Shown one piece after another: positions 8,119 through 17,000 of a stretch of DNA of 64,000 nt. The stretch comes from Clostridium uliginosum. Its GTDB lineage: Bacteria; Bacillota; Clostridia; Clostridiales; Clostridiaceae. The notes under the pieces were generated by a model. That model saw nothing but the letters and a program-made list of their open reading frames with translations, ran no database searches and was not told the DNA's origin. Position 1 is the stretch's first letter. Every line of letters begins with the position of its first letter. The stretch covers positions 1-64,000 of the forward strand of contig NZ_FOMG01000021.1 of assembly GCF_900112485.1 (NCBI RefSeq), written 5' to 3'. The translations under genes and the position numbers were made by a program.

Positions 8119-8340
8119 ATGGATACATTAAAAGATACAAAATGTGGAGAAACTGTTAATGTTAAGAAAATTGACGGTGAAGGTGCAGTAAGAAGACGTA
8201 TCATGGATATGGGTATTACAAGAGGATGTGAAGTTTTTGTACGTAAAGTTGCGCCACTTGGAGATCCGATTGAGGTAACGATTAGAGGATATGAATTATC
8301 ACTTCGTAAAGCAGATGCAAAAATGATTATTGTAGAATAA
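8119..8340 (+). CDS. feoA: Ferrous iron transport protein A, second copy
   Basis: 73 residues with the typical FeoA run GEGAVRRRIMDMGITRGCEVFVRKVAPLGDPIEVTIRGYELSLRKADAKMI, closer to the classical FeoA consensus than the first copy. The ribosome site AGGAGGAAAC is strong. An 88-bp gap with a small hairpin (GTTAGC/GCTAAC, 8396-8411) separates it from feoB. Confidence 0.92.
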   Translation: MDTLKDTKCGETVNVKKIDGEGAVRRRIMDMGITRGCEVFVRKVAPLGDPIEVTIRGYELSLRKADAKMIIVE

Positions 8341-8428
8341 TTTTTAATAAGCACTTGTTGGCAGACTAATGTTTGCCTTAATTTTTCAGAATGAAGTTAG
8401 CGTAAGCTAACAACAAGGAGGAATATAA

Positions 8429-10588
8429 ATGTCAATAAAAATAGGACTTGCAGGTAACCCTAATTGTGGAAAGACAACTATGTTTAATGAACTTACAGGT
8501 TCATCACAATATGTTGGTAACTGGCCAGGTGTAACAGTTGAAAAAAAAGGTGGTAAATTAAAGGGAAATAAGGATGTTGAAATTGTTGATTTGCCTGGTA
8601 TTTATTCTTTATCACCATATACTCTTGAAGAAGTTGTAACACGTGATTTCATGCTTAATGATAAACCCGATGCAGTAATTAATATAGTTGATGCATCTAA
8701 TATTGAGAGAAATTTATATTTAACAACTCAAATTTTAGAGCTTGGTATTCCAACAGTTGTAGCATTAAATATGATGGATATTGTTAATAAAAATGGTGAT
8801 AAGATTGATGTTGCCAAGCTATCAAAGTTACTTGGTTGTCCGGTAGTTGAAACTTCAGCGATTAAAGGTAATGGTATTAAGGAAGCTGCTGAAAAAGCAA
8901 TTCAAGTTGCTAAGATAAAGAAAAAGGTAGATTTTAAGTTATCTGTTTCTGATGAATGTAAAAAAGTTATTGAAGGTATTGAAGAAATTATTACAAAGAG
9001 TATTCCACATGATGGTATGGAAACTAGATGGCTTGCAATTAAGCTTTTTGAACGTGACGAAAATGTTATTAATAAACTTAAAATTTCATCAGCTACTTTA
9101 GCTAAAATTAAAGTACTTACTGAAAAATGTGAATCAGAACTTGATGATGATAGTGAAAGTATTATTACTAGTGACCGTTATACATTTATTAGTGATATTA
9201 TATCAAGTACTGTTAAGAAGGTTAAAGGTAGCGGTAAGGGACATGAAACAACATCAGATAAAATTGATAAAATAGTTACAAATCGTTTCTTAGCACTTCC
9301 AATTTTTGCAGCTATCATGTATGGTGTGTATTACATAGCAATAAGTACAATTGGAACTATGATGACTGATTGGGTGAATGATACATTATTTGCAGAAATT
9401 ATTCAAGGTAATGTTTCAGATTGGTTAGCAAATGCAGATGTTGCTAATTGGCTACAAGGATTAATAGTAGATGGAATAATTGCTGGTGTTGGTTCAGTAC
9501 TTGGATTCGTACCACAAATTATGGTTTTATTCTTATTATTATCAGTTCTCGAAGATTGTGGATATATGGCCCGTGTAGCGTTTATTATGGATAGAGTTTT
9601 CCGTAAGTTTGGGCTTTCAGGTAAGTCATTTATACCTATGTTAATTAGTTCAGGTTGTGGTGTTCCAGGTATCATGGCAACTCGTACTATGGAAAATGAC
9701 AGAGATAGAAAGATGACAATTATGTTAACTACATTTATTCCATGTAGTGCTAAATTACCGATTATAGCATTAATCGCAGGGGCACTTTTTGGTGGAGCAT
9801 CTTGGGTAGCACCATCAGCTTACTTTTTAGGAATAATAATGATTATAATTTGCGGTATTATATTAAAGAAAACTAAATTATTTTCTGGAGATCCTTCACC
9901 ATTTGTTATGGAACTTCCACAATATCATATTCCAAGCTTTAAAGGTGTTATGATTCATATGTGGGATAGGGGAAAAGCATTTATAATAAAAGCAGGTACA
10001 ATTATTTTTGTTGCTTGTGGTGTAATATGGTTCTTACAATCATTTAATTGGTCACTAGAAATGGTAGATGCTGGAGACAGTATATTAGCTAGTATTGGTA
10101 ATGTAATAGCACCTATATTTATACCTCTAGGATTTGGTAATTGGCAATCAGCTGTTGCAACAGTTACTGGTCTTGTTGCAAAGGAAAATGTTGTTGCAAC
10201 ATTTGGTATCTTATTTGGAATTGCGGATGCAACAGAGGAAGATCCAGCACTTATTCAAAATGTTGCAGCTATGTTTACTGTAGTTAGTGCATTTTCATTC
10301 ATAGCATTTAATATGCTTTGTGCTCCTTGCTTTGCAGCAATAGGAGCAATTAAAAGAGAAATGGGTTCATGGAAATGGACTTGGATTACACTTGGCTTCC
10401 AAACATGTACTGCTTATATGGTTGCTCTCCTTATTAATCAAATTGGAAATGCAATCTTATATGGTGGAAGTGTTGTAAGCGCAGTAATGTCTGTTGTAAT
10501 AGTAGTTGGAATAGTATCATTAGTTTTAATGTTTTCTAAGAGTTCGGTGCAAAACAAAGTTGATATAGAATTAAGCTGCACAAAATAA
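8429..10588 (+). CDS. feoB: Ferrous iron transporter FeoB
   Basis: 719 residues. The N-terminal G domain has G1 GNPNCGKTT (residues 8-16), G3 DLPGIYSL and G4 NMMD. A helical linker follows, then a membrane part with the two Gate motifs including SSGCGVPGIMATRTM and NMLCAPCFAA. It imports Fe(II) across the cytoplasmic membrane in a GTP-dependent way. The ribosome site AAGGAGGAA is strong. It is in the same direction as both feoA genes and the small Cys-rich protein that follows, so it is the core of a Fur-regulated operon. Confidence 0.96.
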   Translation: MSIKIGLAGNPNCGKTTMFNELTGSSQYVGNWPGVTVEKKGGKLKGNKDVEIVDLPGIYSLSPYTLEEVVTRDFMLNDKPDAVINIVDASNIERNLYLTTQILELGIPTVVALNMMDIVNKNGDKIDVAKLSKLLGCPVVETSAIKGNGIKEAAEKAIQVAKIKKKVDFKLSVSDECKKVIEGIEEIITKSIPHDGMETRWLAIKLFERDENVINKLKISSATLAKIKVLTEKCESELDDDSESIITSDRYTFISDIISSTVKKVKGSGKGHETTSDKIDKIVTNRFLALPIFAAIMYGVYYIAISTIGTMMTDWVNDTLFAEIIQGNVSDWLANADVANWLQGLIVDGIIAGVGSVLGFVPQIMVLFLLLSVLEDCGYMARVAFIMDRVFRKFGLSGKSFIPMLISSGCGVPGIMATRTMENDRDRKMTIMLTTFIPCSAKLPIIALIAGALFGGASWVAPSAYFLGIIMIIICGIILKKTKLFSGDPSPFVMELPQYHIPSFKGVMIHMWDRGKAFIIKAGTIIFVACGVIWFLQSFNWSLEMVDAGDSILASIGNVIAPIFIPLGFGNWQSAVATVTGLVAKENVVATFGILFGIADATEEDPALIQNVAAMFTVVSAFSFIAFNMLCAPCFAAIGAIKREMGSWKWTWITLGFQTCTAYMVALLINQIGNAILYGGSVVSAVMSVVIVVGIVSLVLMFSKSSVQNKVDIELSCTK

Positions 10589-10640
10589 AATAAAGTACAT
10601 CTTTAGCTCATTATTTTATTTCATGTGCCTAAGGCATATT
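10588..10640 (+). repeat. Family A fragment between feoB and feoX
   Basis: ACATCTTTAGCTCATTATTT leads to CATGTGCCTAAGGCATATTC, a right end abutting a second, left-type end. It would extend the reading frame of the next gene upstream artificially. Confidence 0.6.
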
Positions 10641-10706
10641 CAAAAAAATAAGCAGGTAGCCTGGACAAGCTATCTGCTTAAATTTAAAAATAAGGGAGTG
10701 GTATTT

Positions 10707-10871
10707 ATGTTAGCAACAATTGTAATAGGAGTTATTATATTAGGTCTAATGGCTTTAGTAGTAGTAAAGCAAGTTAAAAAAGCTAAAAATGGTGAAAGTG
10801 GTTGTGGTTGTGGTTGTTCGGGATGTTCTTCAGCTAATACTTGTCATGGAATTAACATTAAAAAACGATAG
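10707..10871 (+). CDS. FeoB-associated Cys-rich membrane protein
   Basis: 54 residues: an N-terminal membrane helix (MLATIVIGVIILGLMALVVV) and a Cys-rich tail GCGCGCSGCSSANTCHG. This is the FeoB-associated Cys-rich family (FeoX/virus attachment p12-like), thought to assist Fe(II) passage. The ATG at 10707 follows AAGGGAGTGG. An apparent longer frame from 10623 starts in repeat DNA and was rejected. A terminator follows at 10901. Confidence 0.88.
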   Translation: MLATIVIGVIILGLMALVVVKQVKKAKNGESGCGCGCSGCSSANTCHGINIKKR

Positions 10872-10900
10872 GTTTTTAAAATATAATATTAACTATACAG

Positions 10901-10949
10901 AAAAAAGTTGACTTAAATACTAGTAAAATAGTTTTAGTCAGCTTTTTTT
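10901..10949 (+). terminator. Intrinsic terminator of the feo operon
   Basis: AAAAAAGTTGACTTAAA and TTTTAGTCAGCTTTTTTT form an imperfect stem with a T tract. Confidence 0.8.
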
Positions 10950-11015
10950 AAAAGATTAATTTATAAAGTAAAACATAGACAGTTTTTTTCTTTTGTATTC
11001 CTTAAATAAAAGGTT

Positions 11016-11084
11016 AAGTTCAATTTCTTAGCCCACTTCACAATATATAACAATATTAACACGGTTTTAAAACAGCACCAAATA
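11016..11084 (-). repeat. Family D half-element, left border of the HNH unit
   Basis: CCCACTTCACAATATATAAC followed by AATATTAACACGG and GTTTTAAAACAGCACC matches one half of family D. The last 16 bases recur inverted at 11947-11962. Confidence 0.65.
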
Positions 11085-11085
11085 A

Positions 11086-11132
11086 AAAAATCCTATTACT
11101 TGTTTATTAAACAAATAATAGGATTTTTTTTG
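11086..11132. terminator. Bidirectional terminator at the end of the HNH-like gene
   Basis: AATCCTATTACTTGTTTA pairs with TAAACAAATAATAGGATT; there are A and T tracts on either side. Confidence 0.85.
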
Positions 11133-11134
11133 CA

Positions 11135-11800
11135 TTAAACGCCTACTTTTTCTAAATTATGTCTTCTATTATCTAATGGATTAAGATTAATATGATGAAT
11201 AGTTTCACCCTCAGCAGGATTCATTATTACTCTATCTAAATGAATTCTACCATTAGGAGTATTTGCAACAACACATAGGTTATCGAAATTTTTATAAAGC
11301 ACCCAACTATATGTATCAGTAACTACTTTTTTCAAATCTTCTTTAGATATTAATGCTTTATTTTGAGCTTTTCCATATTTATCTCTTAAAATTACAGCAA
11401 CTGTATTTTCATCAATTATCTTATAATCATTTTTAGTATTTCTTTCAACTATTTCTAAGTTACACTTTCTGTTATCTAAAGTGTCTCCATTAATGTGTCT
11501 AATTGGAGTCTTAGGATTAGTATTTAAAACTACAGATTGTAAACTTTGTTTTAATGGTTTAGACTTTTTGTTTACTTCAGTTGAACTTATGTTTTGAACT
11601 ATATAGTTGTTAAAATCTTTATTCCATTCAGCAAACCAAGTACCTGTAGATTTAATCCTATCAAGATCAAAAAGATCTATTTTAGCTATAAGTTCTTCAC
11701 CAGTTTTTTTTAAAATAGTAATTAAAGCAATATCCTCTTTAATTTCATATTTATTTTCTATATTTTTATAATTTATTTTTATAATGAACACCTCTTTCAA
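11135..11800 (-). CDS. HNH-endonuclease-like protein with two HNH_3-type motifs
   Basis: 221 residues. Two similar blocks, HINGDTLDNRKCNLEIV (about 103-119) and HHINLNPLDNRRHNLEKV (about 202-219), match the HNH_3/homing-endonuclease pattern H-I-N-x(2-3)-LDNR-x(2)-NL. Each is preceded by a basic, strand-rich segment, so the protein looks like a tandem duplication. Nuclease activity is inferred; some catalytic positions may be degenerate. The start is unclear. The frame opens with TTG, while the best ribosome site (AAAGAGGTG) lies just inside it with no ATG/GTG/TTG at the right distance. The gene and its terminator are bounded by inverted family D halves. Confidence 0.7.
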   Translation of the reverse strand: MKEVFIIKINYKNIENKYEIKEDIALITILKKTGEELIAKIDLFDLDRIKSTGTWFAEWNKDFNNYIVQNISSTEVNKKSKPLKQSLQSVVLNTNPKTPIRHINGDTLDNRKCNLEIVERNTKNDYKIIDENTVAVILRDKYGKAQNKALISKEDLKKVVTDTYSWVLYKNFDNLCVVANTPNGRIHLDRVIMNPAEGETIHHINLNPLDNRRHNLEKVGV

Positions 11801-11941
11801 TCTTATATAACACTAATAAGTATAACAGAGTAGAAGTAATTTTAAAACTTTATTTGTAATACTAACCTTTTACATTACTATGGTTAATAGATTTAAGCAT
11901 ATATTAAAGAAAGAAAAGCGAAATCTCTAATGAAATTTAAT

Positions 11942-11990
11942 TTTGGTGCTGTTTTAAAACAATAACAACACTCTTTTAAAATATGGCCTT
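11942..11990 (+). repeat. Family D half-element, right border of the HNH unit
   Basis: TTTTGGTGCTGTTTTAAAAC, then CAACACTCTTTTAAAATATGG. Its first part is the inverse of 11068-11084. Confidence 0.6.
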
Positions 11991-12297
11991 AATTTAAAAA
12001 AAATAATCCTTTAATATATAAAAGGTAATGATTTTTTAGGTGTATTTTTAGTGCTTATGTATATTTTATAATTTGAGGATAGATAAAATAGTAAAATAAG
12101 GTATTTCAACATCAAATCTAATGTTGAAATACCTTATTTACTTGTTGTTTTATATGCTTAAATCAAAAATTGTGAGAACATTTTATTTTTACCCAATATT
12201 ATATTTATTATGTATACATAATAAATATAATATGTGATTATTTAAATATTTTAAAAAATAACTAGTTAGGATATATCGCATATTGGAATATTATTTT
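11991..12297. other. Intergenic region with a perfect 19-bp hairpin
   Basis: AAATAAGGTATTTCAACAT (12094-12112) and its perfect complement (12121-12139) flank an 8-nt loop. It could be a bidirectional terminator or the remnant of a small element. Nothing else was recognised. Confidence 0.6.
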
Positions 12298-12621
12298 TTA
12301 AGATACTTTACAGGAAAAGCTTTTGCAGTTAGTTTCTGTATACATATTTGGATTAGCACCATTAACATTTATGGAACTAAGGTTACAAAGCTTATTGCAA
12401 TTGTGAGTACAAGTCTCAACATTGCAAACAAGACAATCGCATTCACCAGGATTATTAGTATTATTAGTTAAATCACCATAATTCTTTTCATCTAAGAAAG
12501 AACCACAACAAGTATCACAATCTTTTTGAGCAGATTTTCCACCGATATCAACACGATTAGCATAACAAGTACCAGAATTGTTATGTGAACAATTATTTAC
12601 GTTACAATTAATTTTTTGCAT
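12298..12621 (-). CDS. DUF1540 protein with two Cys-rich domains
   Basis: 107 residues with two copies of the DUF1540 pattern: INCNVNNCSHNNSGTCYANRVDI...DCDTCCGSF at the start and CLVCNVETCTHNCNKLCNLSSINV...TNCKSF at the end. The Cys spacing suggests metal binding. DUF1540 proteins are common in spore-forming clostridia and have no established function. The start ATG follows CGGAGTG. A shorter single-domain relative is encoded at 43326-43484. Confidence 0.88.
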   Translation of the reverse strand: MQKINCNVNNCSHNNSGTCYANRVDIGGKSAQKDCDTCCGSFLDEKNYGDLTNNTNNPGECDCLVCNVETCTHNCNKLCNLSSINVNGANPNMYTETNCKSFSCKVS

Positions 12622-12766
12622 TAATTACACTCCGTTTCATATAAAATTTAAAATAACAATTATATATTGTACATTTTAATATTCTTTAATTAAAATATTT
12701 TTGTATTATCTATGTAGACAAAGATCAGAATATTAAAGTAAATGCTTATTTTATGAGAGTATACTT

Positions 12767-13309
12767 TTAGCTAAAATATCTATCTAATAAGCCCTTAAAG
12801 GCTCTTCCATGTCTAGCTTCATCTTTACACATTTCATGAACAGTATCATGAATAGCATCTAAATTATCTTTTTTAGCTAAAGTAGCTAATTTCTTTTTAC
12901 CATCGCAAGCTCCAAATTCTGCGTCTACTCTTGCTTTAAGGTTAGCTTTTGTATCAGGAACAACTACTTCACCTAATATTTCAGCAAATTTAGATGCATG
13001 CTCAGCTTCTTCATAGGCAATTCTTTTATAAGCCTCAGCTACTTCAGGATAACCCTCTCTGTCTGCTTGACGAGACATAGCTAAATACATACCAACTTCA
13101 GTACATTCACCTGTAAAGTTAGCTCTTAAAGCTTCTATAACTTCAGGGGACACATTACTTGATATTCCAATTCTATGTTCATCAGCCCAATTCATATCAT
13201 CCTTCATTTCTATGAATTTATCAGCGCCTACTTTGCATACAGGACAAATTTCAGGTGGAGTATCACCCTCATGAATATAACCACATACTGTGCAAACAAA
13301 TTTTTTCAT
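12767..13309 (-). CDS. Reverse rubrerythrin (peroxide/oxygen detoxification)
   Basis: 180 residues. Residues 1-35 are a rubredoxin-like domain with CxxC pairs (CTVCGY and CPVCKV) binding one iron. The rest is a ferritin-like diiron domain with Glu/His ligands ([36 protein letters not shown]). The rubredoxin-first order defines reverse rubrerythrin, which in solventogenic clostridia acts as an NADH-linked peroxidase/oxidase in oxidative stress. The ribosome site AGGAGGAAC is strong. A perfect 18-bp inverted repeat lies upstream at 13386-13428. Confidence 0.92.
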   Translation of the reverse strand: MKKFVCTVCGYIHEGDTPPEICPVCKVGADKFIEMKDDMNWADEHRIGISSNVSPEVIEALRANFTGECTEVGMYLAMSRQADREGYPEVAEAYKRIAYEEAEHASKFAEILGEVVVPDTKANLKARVDAEFGACDGKKKLATLAKKDNLDAIHDTVHEMCKDEARHGRAFKGLLDRYFS

Positions 13310-13690
13310 TATATATGTTCCTCCTAAATTTTAGTTATCTAATAATTTTATATAACTTCCTTGAATATTTAGTTTAAATAAATGTATTTCAAATAATTAA
13401 ATTTAATATGAATTTAATTATTTGAAATGCATTAATATACAATTACCACACAATAAAAGTATTCCCAAGTTAAAGAAATTTATGATTTTATTATTAGAAC
13501 TTATTTAGCTAATAGATAAGCTATGAGCTAACATTATCTCCTTGCTCTTACATAAAGTGAAACTTTTCAGGTGGAGGTTTCTACTCTAGATAAATTTAGT
13601 TGAACTTATACCCTCAAGGAGTACCTCGTCTTAAGACAAAATATAGGTTGCATATTTAACTTGTTGTTTTCTTTAATATTTATTTTATCG
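13310..13690. other. Intergenic region with inverted repeat and degenerate family A DNA
   Basis: ATTTCAAATAATTAAATT (13386-13403) recurs perfectly inverted at 13411-13428. From about 13500 to 13679 the DNA resembles a broken family A element (GCTAATAGATAAGCTATGAG, later AACTTGTTGTTTTCTTTAAT). Inside it is a piece (about 13554-13592, AAAGTGAAACTTTTCAGG) also found near 17610. No gene was recognised. Confidence 0.5.
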
Positions 13691-13746
13691 TTGAAGATAA
13701 AAAGTGGTGGTGATATAATTATATTTACAGGTGTATATACACACAA
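13691..13746 (+). promoter_or_regulatory. nadABC promoter with palindromic operator (NiaR-type)
   Basis: TTGAAG (13691-13696), a 17-bp spacer and TATAAT (13714-13719) form a good vegetative promoter. Just downstream, ACAGGTGTATATACACACA contains the perfect palindrome GTGTATATACAC (13731-13742) over the expected transcription start. The GTGT/ACAC arms resemble sites of the niacin-responsive repressor NiaR (YrxA), which controls nad operons in Firmicutes. The regulator itself is not in the window. Confidence 0.65.
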
Positions 13747-13771
13747 AACATAATTAGAAAGTGGTGTAAAT

Positions 13772-14683
13772 ATGGGGGAAAACTTAATAGAAAAAATATT
13801 GAAATTAAAAAAAGAAAAAAACATAATTATTCTTGCCCATTATTATCAACCAGCAGAGATACAAGATTTAGCTGATTTTGTGGGAGATTCTTATTATTTG
13901 AGTGAAATAGCAAGAGAGTGCAAAGAAGAGATTATAGTATTTTGTGGAGTTAAATTTATGGGAGAAAGTGCAAAGGTGTTGTCTCCCAATAAAACAGTTT
14001 TAATGCCTTGTGAAGATGCTGGATGTACTATGGCTGATATGGCAAGTAGTAAGGCGGTCGTAGAATTAAAAGAAAAATATCCAAATGCATATGTAGTTTG
14101 TTATATAAATTCTACTTATGATGTAAAGGCTCATTGTGATGTTACAGTAACATCGTCAAGTGCATTAAAAATATTAAAGAATGTACCTAATGAGCAAATA
14201 ATATTTTTACCAGATAGAAATTTAGGAGGATATATATCAGAATTTTTTCCTGGAAAAGAATTTATATTATGGGATGGATTTTGTAGATGCCATAATAAAA
14301 TAAGTAGAGAAGATATATTAAAAGCAAAAGAGGAATATAAAGATGCTAAAGTTTTAGTTCATCCAGAATGTCCAAAAGAAATTAGATATATGGCAGATTA
14401 TATAGGAAGTACTAGTGGAATAATAGATTATGCAACTAATGATAGTTGTAATGAGTTTATTATAGGAACCGAAGAAGGGATTTTGCATGAGCTTAAAAAT
14501 AAAAATCCTAATAAGAAATTTATTATTCCTGGAGACAGAATATGTTGTCAAGATATGAAAAAGACAACCCTTGGAAATTTATATGATACCTTATTAAATA
14601 TGAAGAATGAAATAATTTTAAATGAAGATATTAGAAAAAAAGCTCTAAGATCTTTAGAAAATATGCATAAGTTAGGAAAATAA
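13772..14683 (+). CDS. nadA: Quinolinate synthase NadA
   Basis: 303 residues, the usual size. The N-terminal AHYYQPAEIQDLADFVGDSYYLS, the cysteine segments FCGVKFMGESAKVL, HPECPKEI and RICCQDMKKTTL, and the STSGI motif identify NadA. Three of the cysteines bind the [4Fe-4S] cluster. It condenses iminoaspartate with dihydroxyacetone phosphate to quinolinate in de novo NAD synthesis. It is first in nadABC, 2 bp before nadB. Confidence 0.96.
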   Translation: MGENLIEKILKLKKEKNIIILAHYYQPAEIQDLADFVGDSYYLSEIARECKEEIIVFCGVKFMGESAKVLSPNKTVLMPCEDAGCTMADMASSKAVVELKEKYPNAYVVCYINSTYDVKAHCDVTVTSSSALKILKNVPNEQIIFLPDRNLGGYISEFFPGKEFILWDGFCRCHNKISREDILKAKEEYKDAKVLVHPECPKEIRYMADYIGSTSGIIDYATNDSCNEFIIGTEEGILHELKNKNPNKKFIIPGDRICCQDMKKTTLGNLYDTLLNMKNEIILNEDIRKKALRSLENMHKLGK

Positions 14684-14685
14684 AC

Positions 14686-15969
14686 ATGAATAAGTTTGTA
14701 GATGTATTAATAGTAGGTTCAGGGGTATCAGGGCTTTATTGTGCATTAAATTTAAGAAAAGATTTAAACATTTTAGTTGTATCAAAATCAAAAGTAAGTT
14801 GTACTAATACTTATTTAGCACAAGGTGGAATATCAGTTGCTAGAGATAAAAATGATGTTGATTTATTTACAGAGGATACTTTAAGAGCAGGACAATATAA
14901 AAATGATTTAGAAGCTGTTAAAGTGTTAGTTTCTGAGTCTATGTATAATATCAAAAGATTAATGTCAATTGGAGTAGAATTTGATAGAGACGACCAAGGA
15001 GAGTTAGATTTTACTAAAGAGGGAGCTCATTCTATAAATAGAATAGTGCATACTAAGGATAATACAGGGGAAAGCACTGCAAAAGCACTTATTAGTAAAG
15101 CAAAACAAAGTGAAAATATAACAATCTATGAAGATACATATTTGATAGATATTATAGAAGATAAAGAAATGTGTATTGGAGCTATATTAATAAAAGAGAA
15201 TGAGCAAATAAATATATATGCAAAATCTGTAGTTTTTGCTAGTGGTGGAATTGGAGGATTATTTAATAATTCAACAAATCAAAGAATATTAAAAGGTGAT
15301 GGAATTGGAATCGCAGTAAAGCACAATATAGATTTAAAAGATATAAATTATATTCAAATTCACCCAACTGCATTTTATGAAGAAGAAAAAAATGAAAGAA
15401 GATTTTTAATATCTGAATCATTAAGAGGGGAAGGTGGAAAGCTTACAAATATAAATGGAGAAAGATTTATAAATGAGCTTTTACCAAGGGATGTAGTTTC
15501 AGAAGCTGTGTATAAAGAGATAAAAGAAACAGAAGTATCTTATGTAAATTTAGACATAAGATTTTTAGGAAAAGACTATATAATTAACAGATTTTCGTCT
15601 ATATATAATGAATGTTTAAAAAGAGGAACGGATATTACTAAAGAATATATTAAAGTTTCGCCAGCACAACACTTTTTTATGGGAGGAATAAAGGTAGACT
15701 TAAATTCAAAAACATCTATGGAAAATTTATATGCAGTGGGTGAAACAAGCTGTACAGGAATACATGGTGCAAATAGGTTAGCAAGCAATTCTTTACTTGA
15801 AGGACTTGTGTTTTCAAGAAGAGCAGCTAACATGATAAATGACAGTATAGATAAGATAAATAATCCAGTAGTTGCTGTAAATAATTTAAATAAATCTTTA
15901 AAGGAATTAACTGATGAAAATAAAAAATTAGCTATAAAAACTATAAGGCATTGTAAAATAAATAACTAG
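14686..15969 (+). CDS. nadB: L-aspartate oxidase NadB, C-terminus replaced by element sequence
   Basis: 427 residues. A FAD-binding N-terminus (VLIVGSGVSGLYCALNL), HPTAFYEE, the active-site SLRGEGG, and GIHGANRLASNSLLEGLVF identify L-aspartate oxidase, which makes iminoaspartate for NadA. The last codons (RHCKINN, stop TAG) come from the left end of a family A element that starts at 15947, so the natural C-terminal tail beyond about residue 420 has been lost or changed. The catalytic core is complete, so activity is probable. Translation is coupled to nadA by a 2-bp gap. Confidence 0.93.
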   Translation: MNKFVDVLIVGSGVSGLYCALNLRKDLNILVVSKSKVSCTNTYLAQGGISVARDKNDVDLFTEDTLRAGQYKNDLEAVKVLVSESMYNIKRLMSIGVEFDRDDQGELDFTKEGAHSINRIVHTKDNTGESTAKALISKAKQSENITIYEDTYLIDIIEDKEMCIGAILIKENEQINIYAKSVVFASGGIGGLFNNSTNQRILKGDGIGIAVKHNIDLKDINYIQIHPTAFYEEEKNERRFLISESLRGEGGKLTNINGERFINELLPRDVVSEAVYKEIKETEVSYVNLDIRFLGKDYIINRFSSIYNECLKRGTDITKEYIKVSPAQHFFMGGIKVDLNSKTSMENLYAVGETSCTGIHGANRLASNSLLEGLVFSRRAANMINDSIDKINNPVVAVNNLNKSLKELTDENKKLAIKTIRHCKINN

Positions 15970-16106
15970 TCAAAGATTCGTGGGATTTTTCAAACTAGAC
16001 AAGCAAGATAATGCAGTTAATACTGCTGTTATTAGGTGCATTTTTTGACGCAGTATAGGTACAAAAAAGACAAGAAGACTGACTAGTTATTTATTTGTAA
16101 GATGCC
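15947..16106 (+). mobile_element. Family A element (variant ends) between nadB and nadC
   Basis: GGCATTGTAAAATAAATAAC at the left and GTTATTTATTTGTAAGATGCC at the right are inverted copies, flanked by TAA at 15944-15946 and 16107-16109. It provides the nadB stop codon and fills the nadB-nadC gap, so nadC expression depends on read-through. Confidence 0.88.
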
Positions 16107-16133
16107 TAAAATCAAAAGGGGGAATTTTAGATT

Positions 16134-16973
16134 ATGAATTACTTGGTTTTAGATAAAATAATAAAACAGGCTCTTATAGAAGATATACCTAATGAAGATA
16201 TAACAACCAATTCAGTAGTAGATGAAAAAAGTATTTCTACAATAGATCTTTTGTGTAAAGAAGAGGGAATAATTGCAGGGTTAGGAGTTTTTAAAAGAGT
16301 ATTTGATATATTAGGTAATGTAGAGGTTGAAATATATAAATGTGATGGGGACAAAGTATATATAAAAGATAAGATAGCATTATTAAAAGGTAATACTAGA
16401 AATATTTTACTAGGAGAAAGAGTAGCATTAAATTTGCTACAAAGAATGAGTGGAATAGCTACATTAACTAATAAATTTATAAAAGAAATAGAAAACACAA
16501 ATGCTAAATTATTAGATACTAGAAAAACAACTCCAAACTTAAGGATTTTAGAAAAATACTCAGTGAAAATTGGCGGAGGATGTAATCATAGATTTAATTT
16601 ATCAGATGGAGTTATGCTTAAGGACAATCATATAAGTGCAGCTGGTGGAATAAAAAAAGCTGTAGAGTTAGCTAGAAAAAATACTTCATTTGTTAGAAAA
16701 ATAGAAGTAGAAACTGAAAATATAGAAATGGTAAAAGAAGCACTAGAGACGAAAGTGGATATAATAATGCTTGATAACATGGATTTAGATTTAGCAAAAA
16801 AAGCAGTAAAGCTTATAAATAAGAGTGCGTTAATAGAGTTTTCAGGAAATGTAAGTTTAAATAATATTAAAGACATAGCTAAGATAGGAGTAGATTATAT
16901 ATCAGTAGGGGAATTAACTCATTCTGCTAAAATATTAGATTTAAGTATGAAAAATTTAAAGATAATAAAGTGA
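16134..16973 (+). CDS. nadC: Nicotinate-nucleotide pyrophosphorylase NadC
   Basis: 279 residues, full length. The motifs IKQALIEDIPNEDITTNS, LNLLQRMSGIATLT, LDTRKTTPNLR and the substrate-binding VETEN...DIIMLDNMD are those of quinolinate phosphoribosyltransferase. It converts quinolinate and PRPP to nicotinate mononucleotide and so completes the pathway begun by nadAB. The ribosome site AAAGGGGGAA is 10-11 bases before ATG. A family A element separates it from nadB. Confidence 0.96.
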   Translation: MNYLVLDKIIKQALIEDIPNEDITTNSVVDEKSISTIDLLCKEEGIIAGLGVFKRVFDILGNVEVEIYKCDGDKVYIKDKIALLKGNTRNILLGERVALNLLQRMSGIATLTNKFIKEIENTNAKLLDTRKTTPNLRILEKYSVKIGGGCNHRFNLSDGVMLKDNHISAAGGIKKAVELARKNTSFVRKIEVETENIEMVKEALETKVDIIMLDNMDLDLAKKAVKLINKSALIEFSGNVSLNNIKDIAKIGVDYISVGELTHSAKILDLSMKNLKIIK

Positions 16974-17000
16974 ATCAATAAGAAGAAATGCATATGAATT

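Noticed and set aside
10623..10706. N-terminal extension of the Cys-rich Feo protein
   Set aside because: Translated repeat DNA; the membrane helix begins directly after the ATG at 10707.
12283..12471. Plus-strand 62-codon frame
   Set aside because: Antisense shadow of the DUF1540 gene at 12298-12621, which has clear domain signatures.
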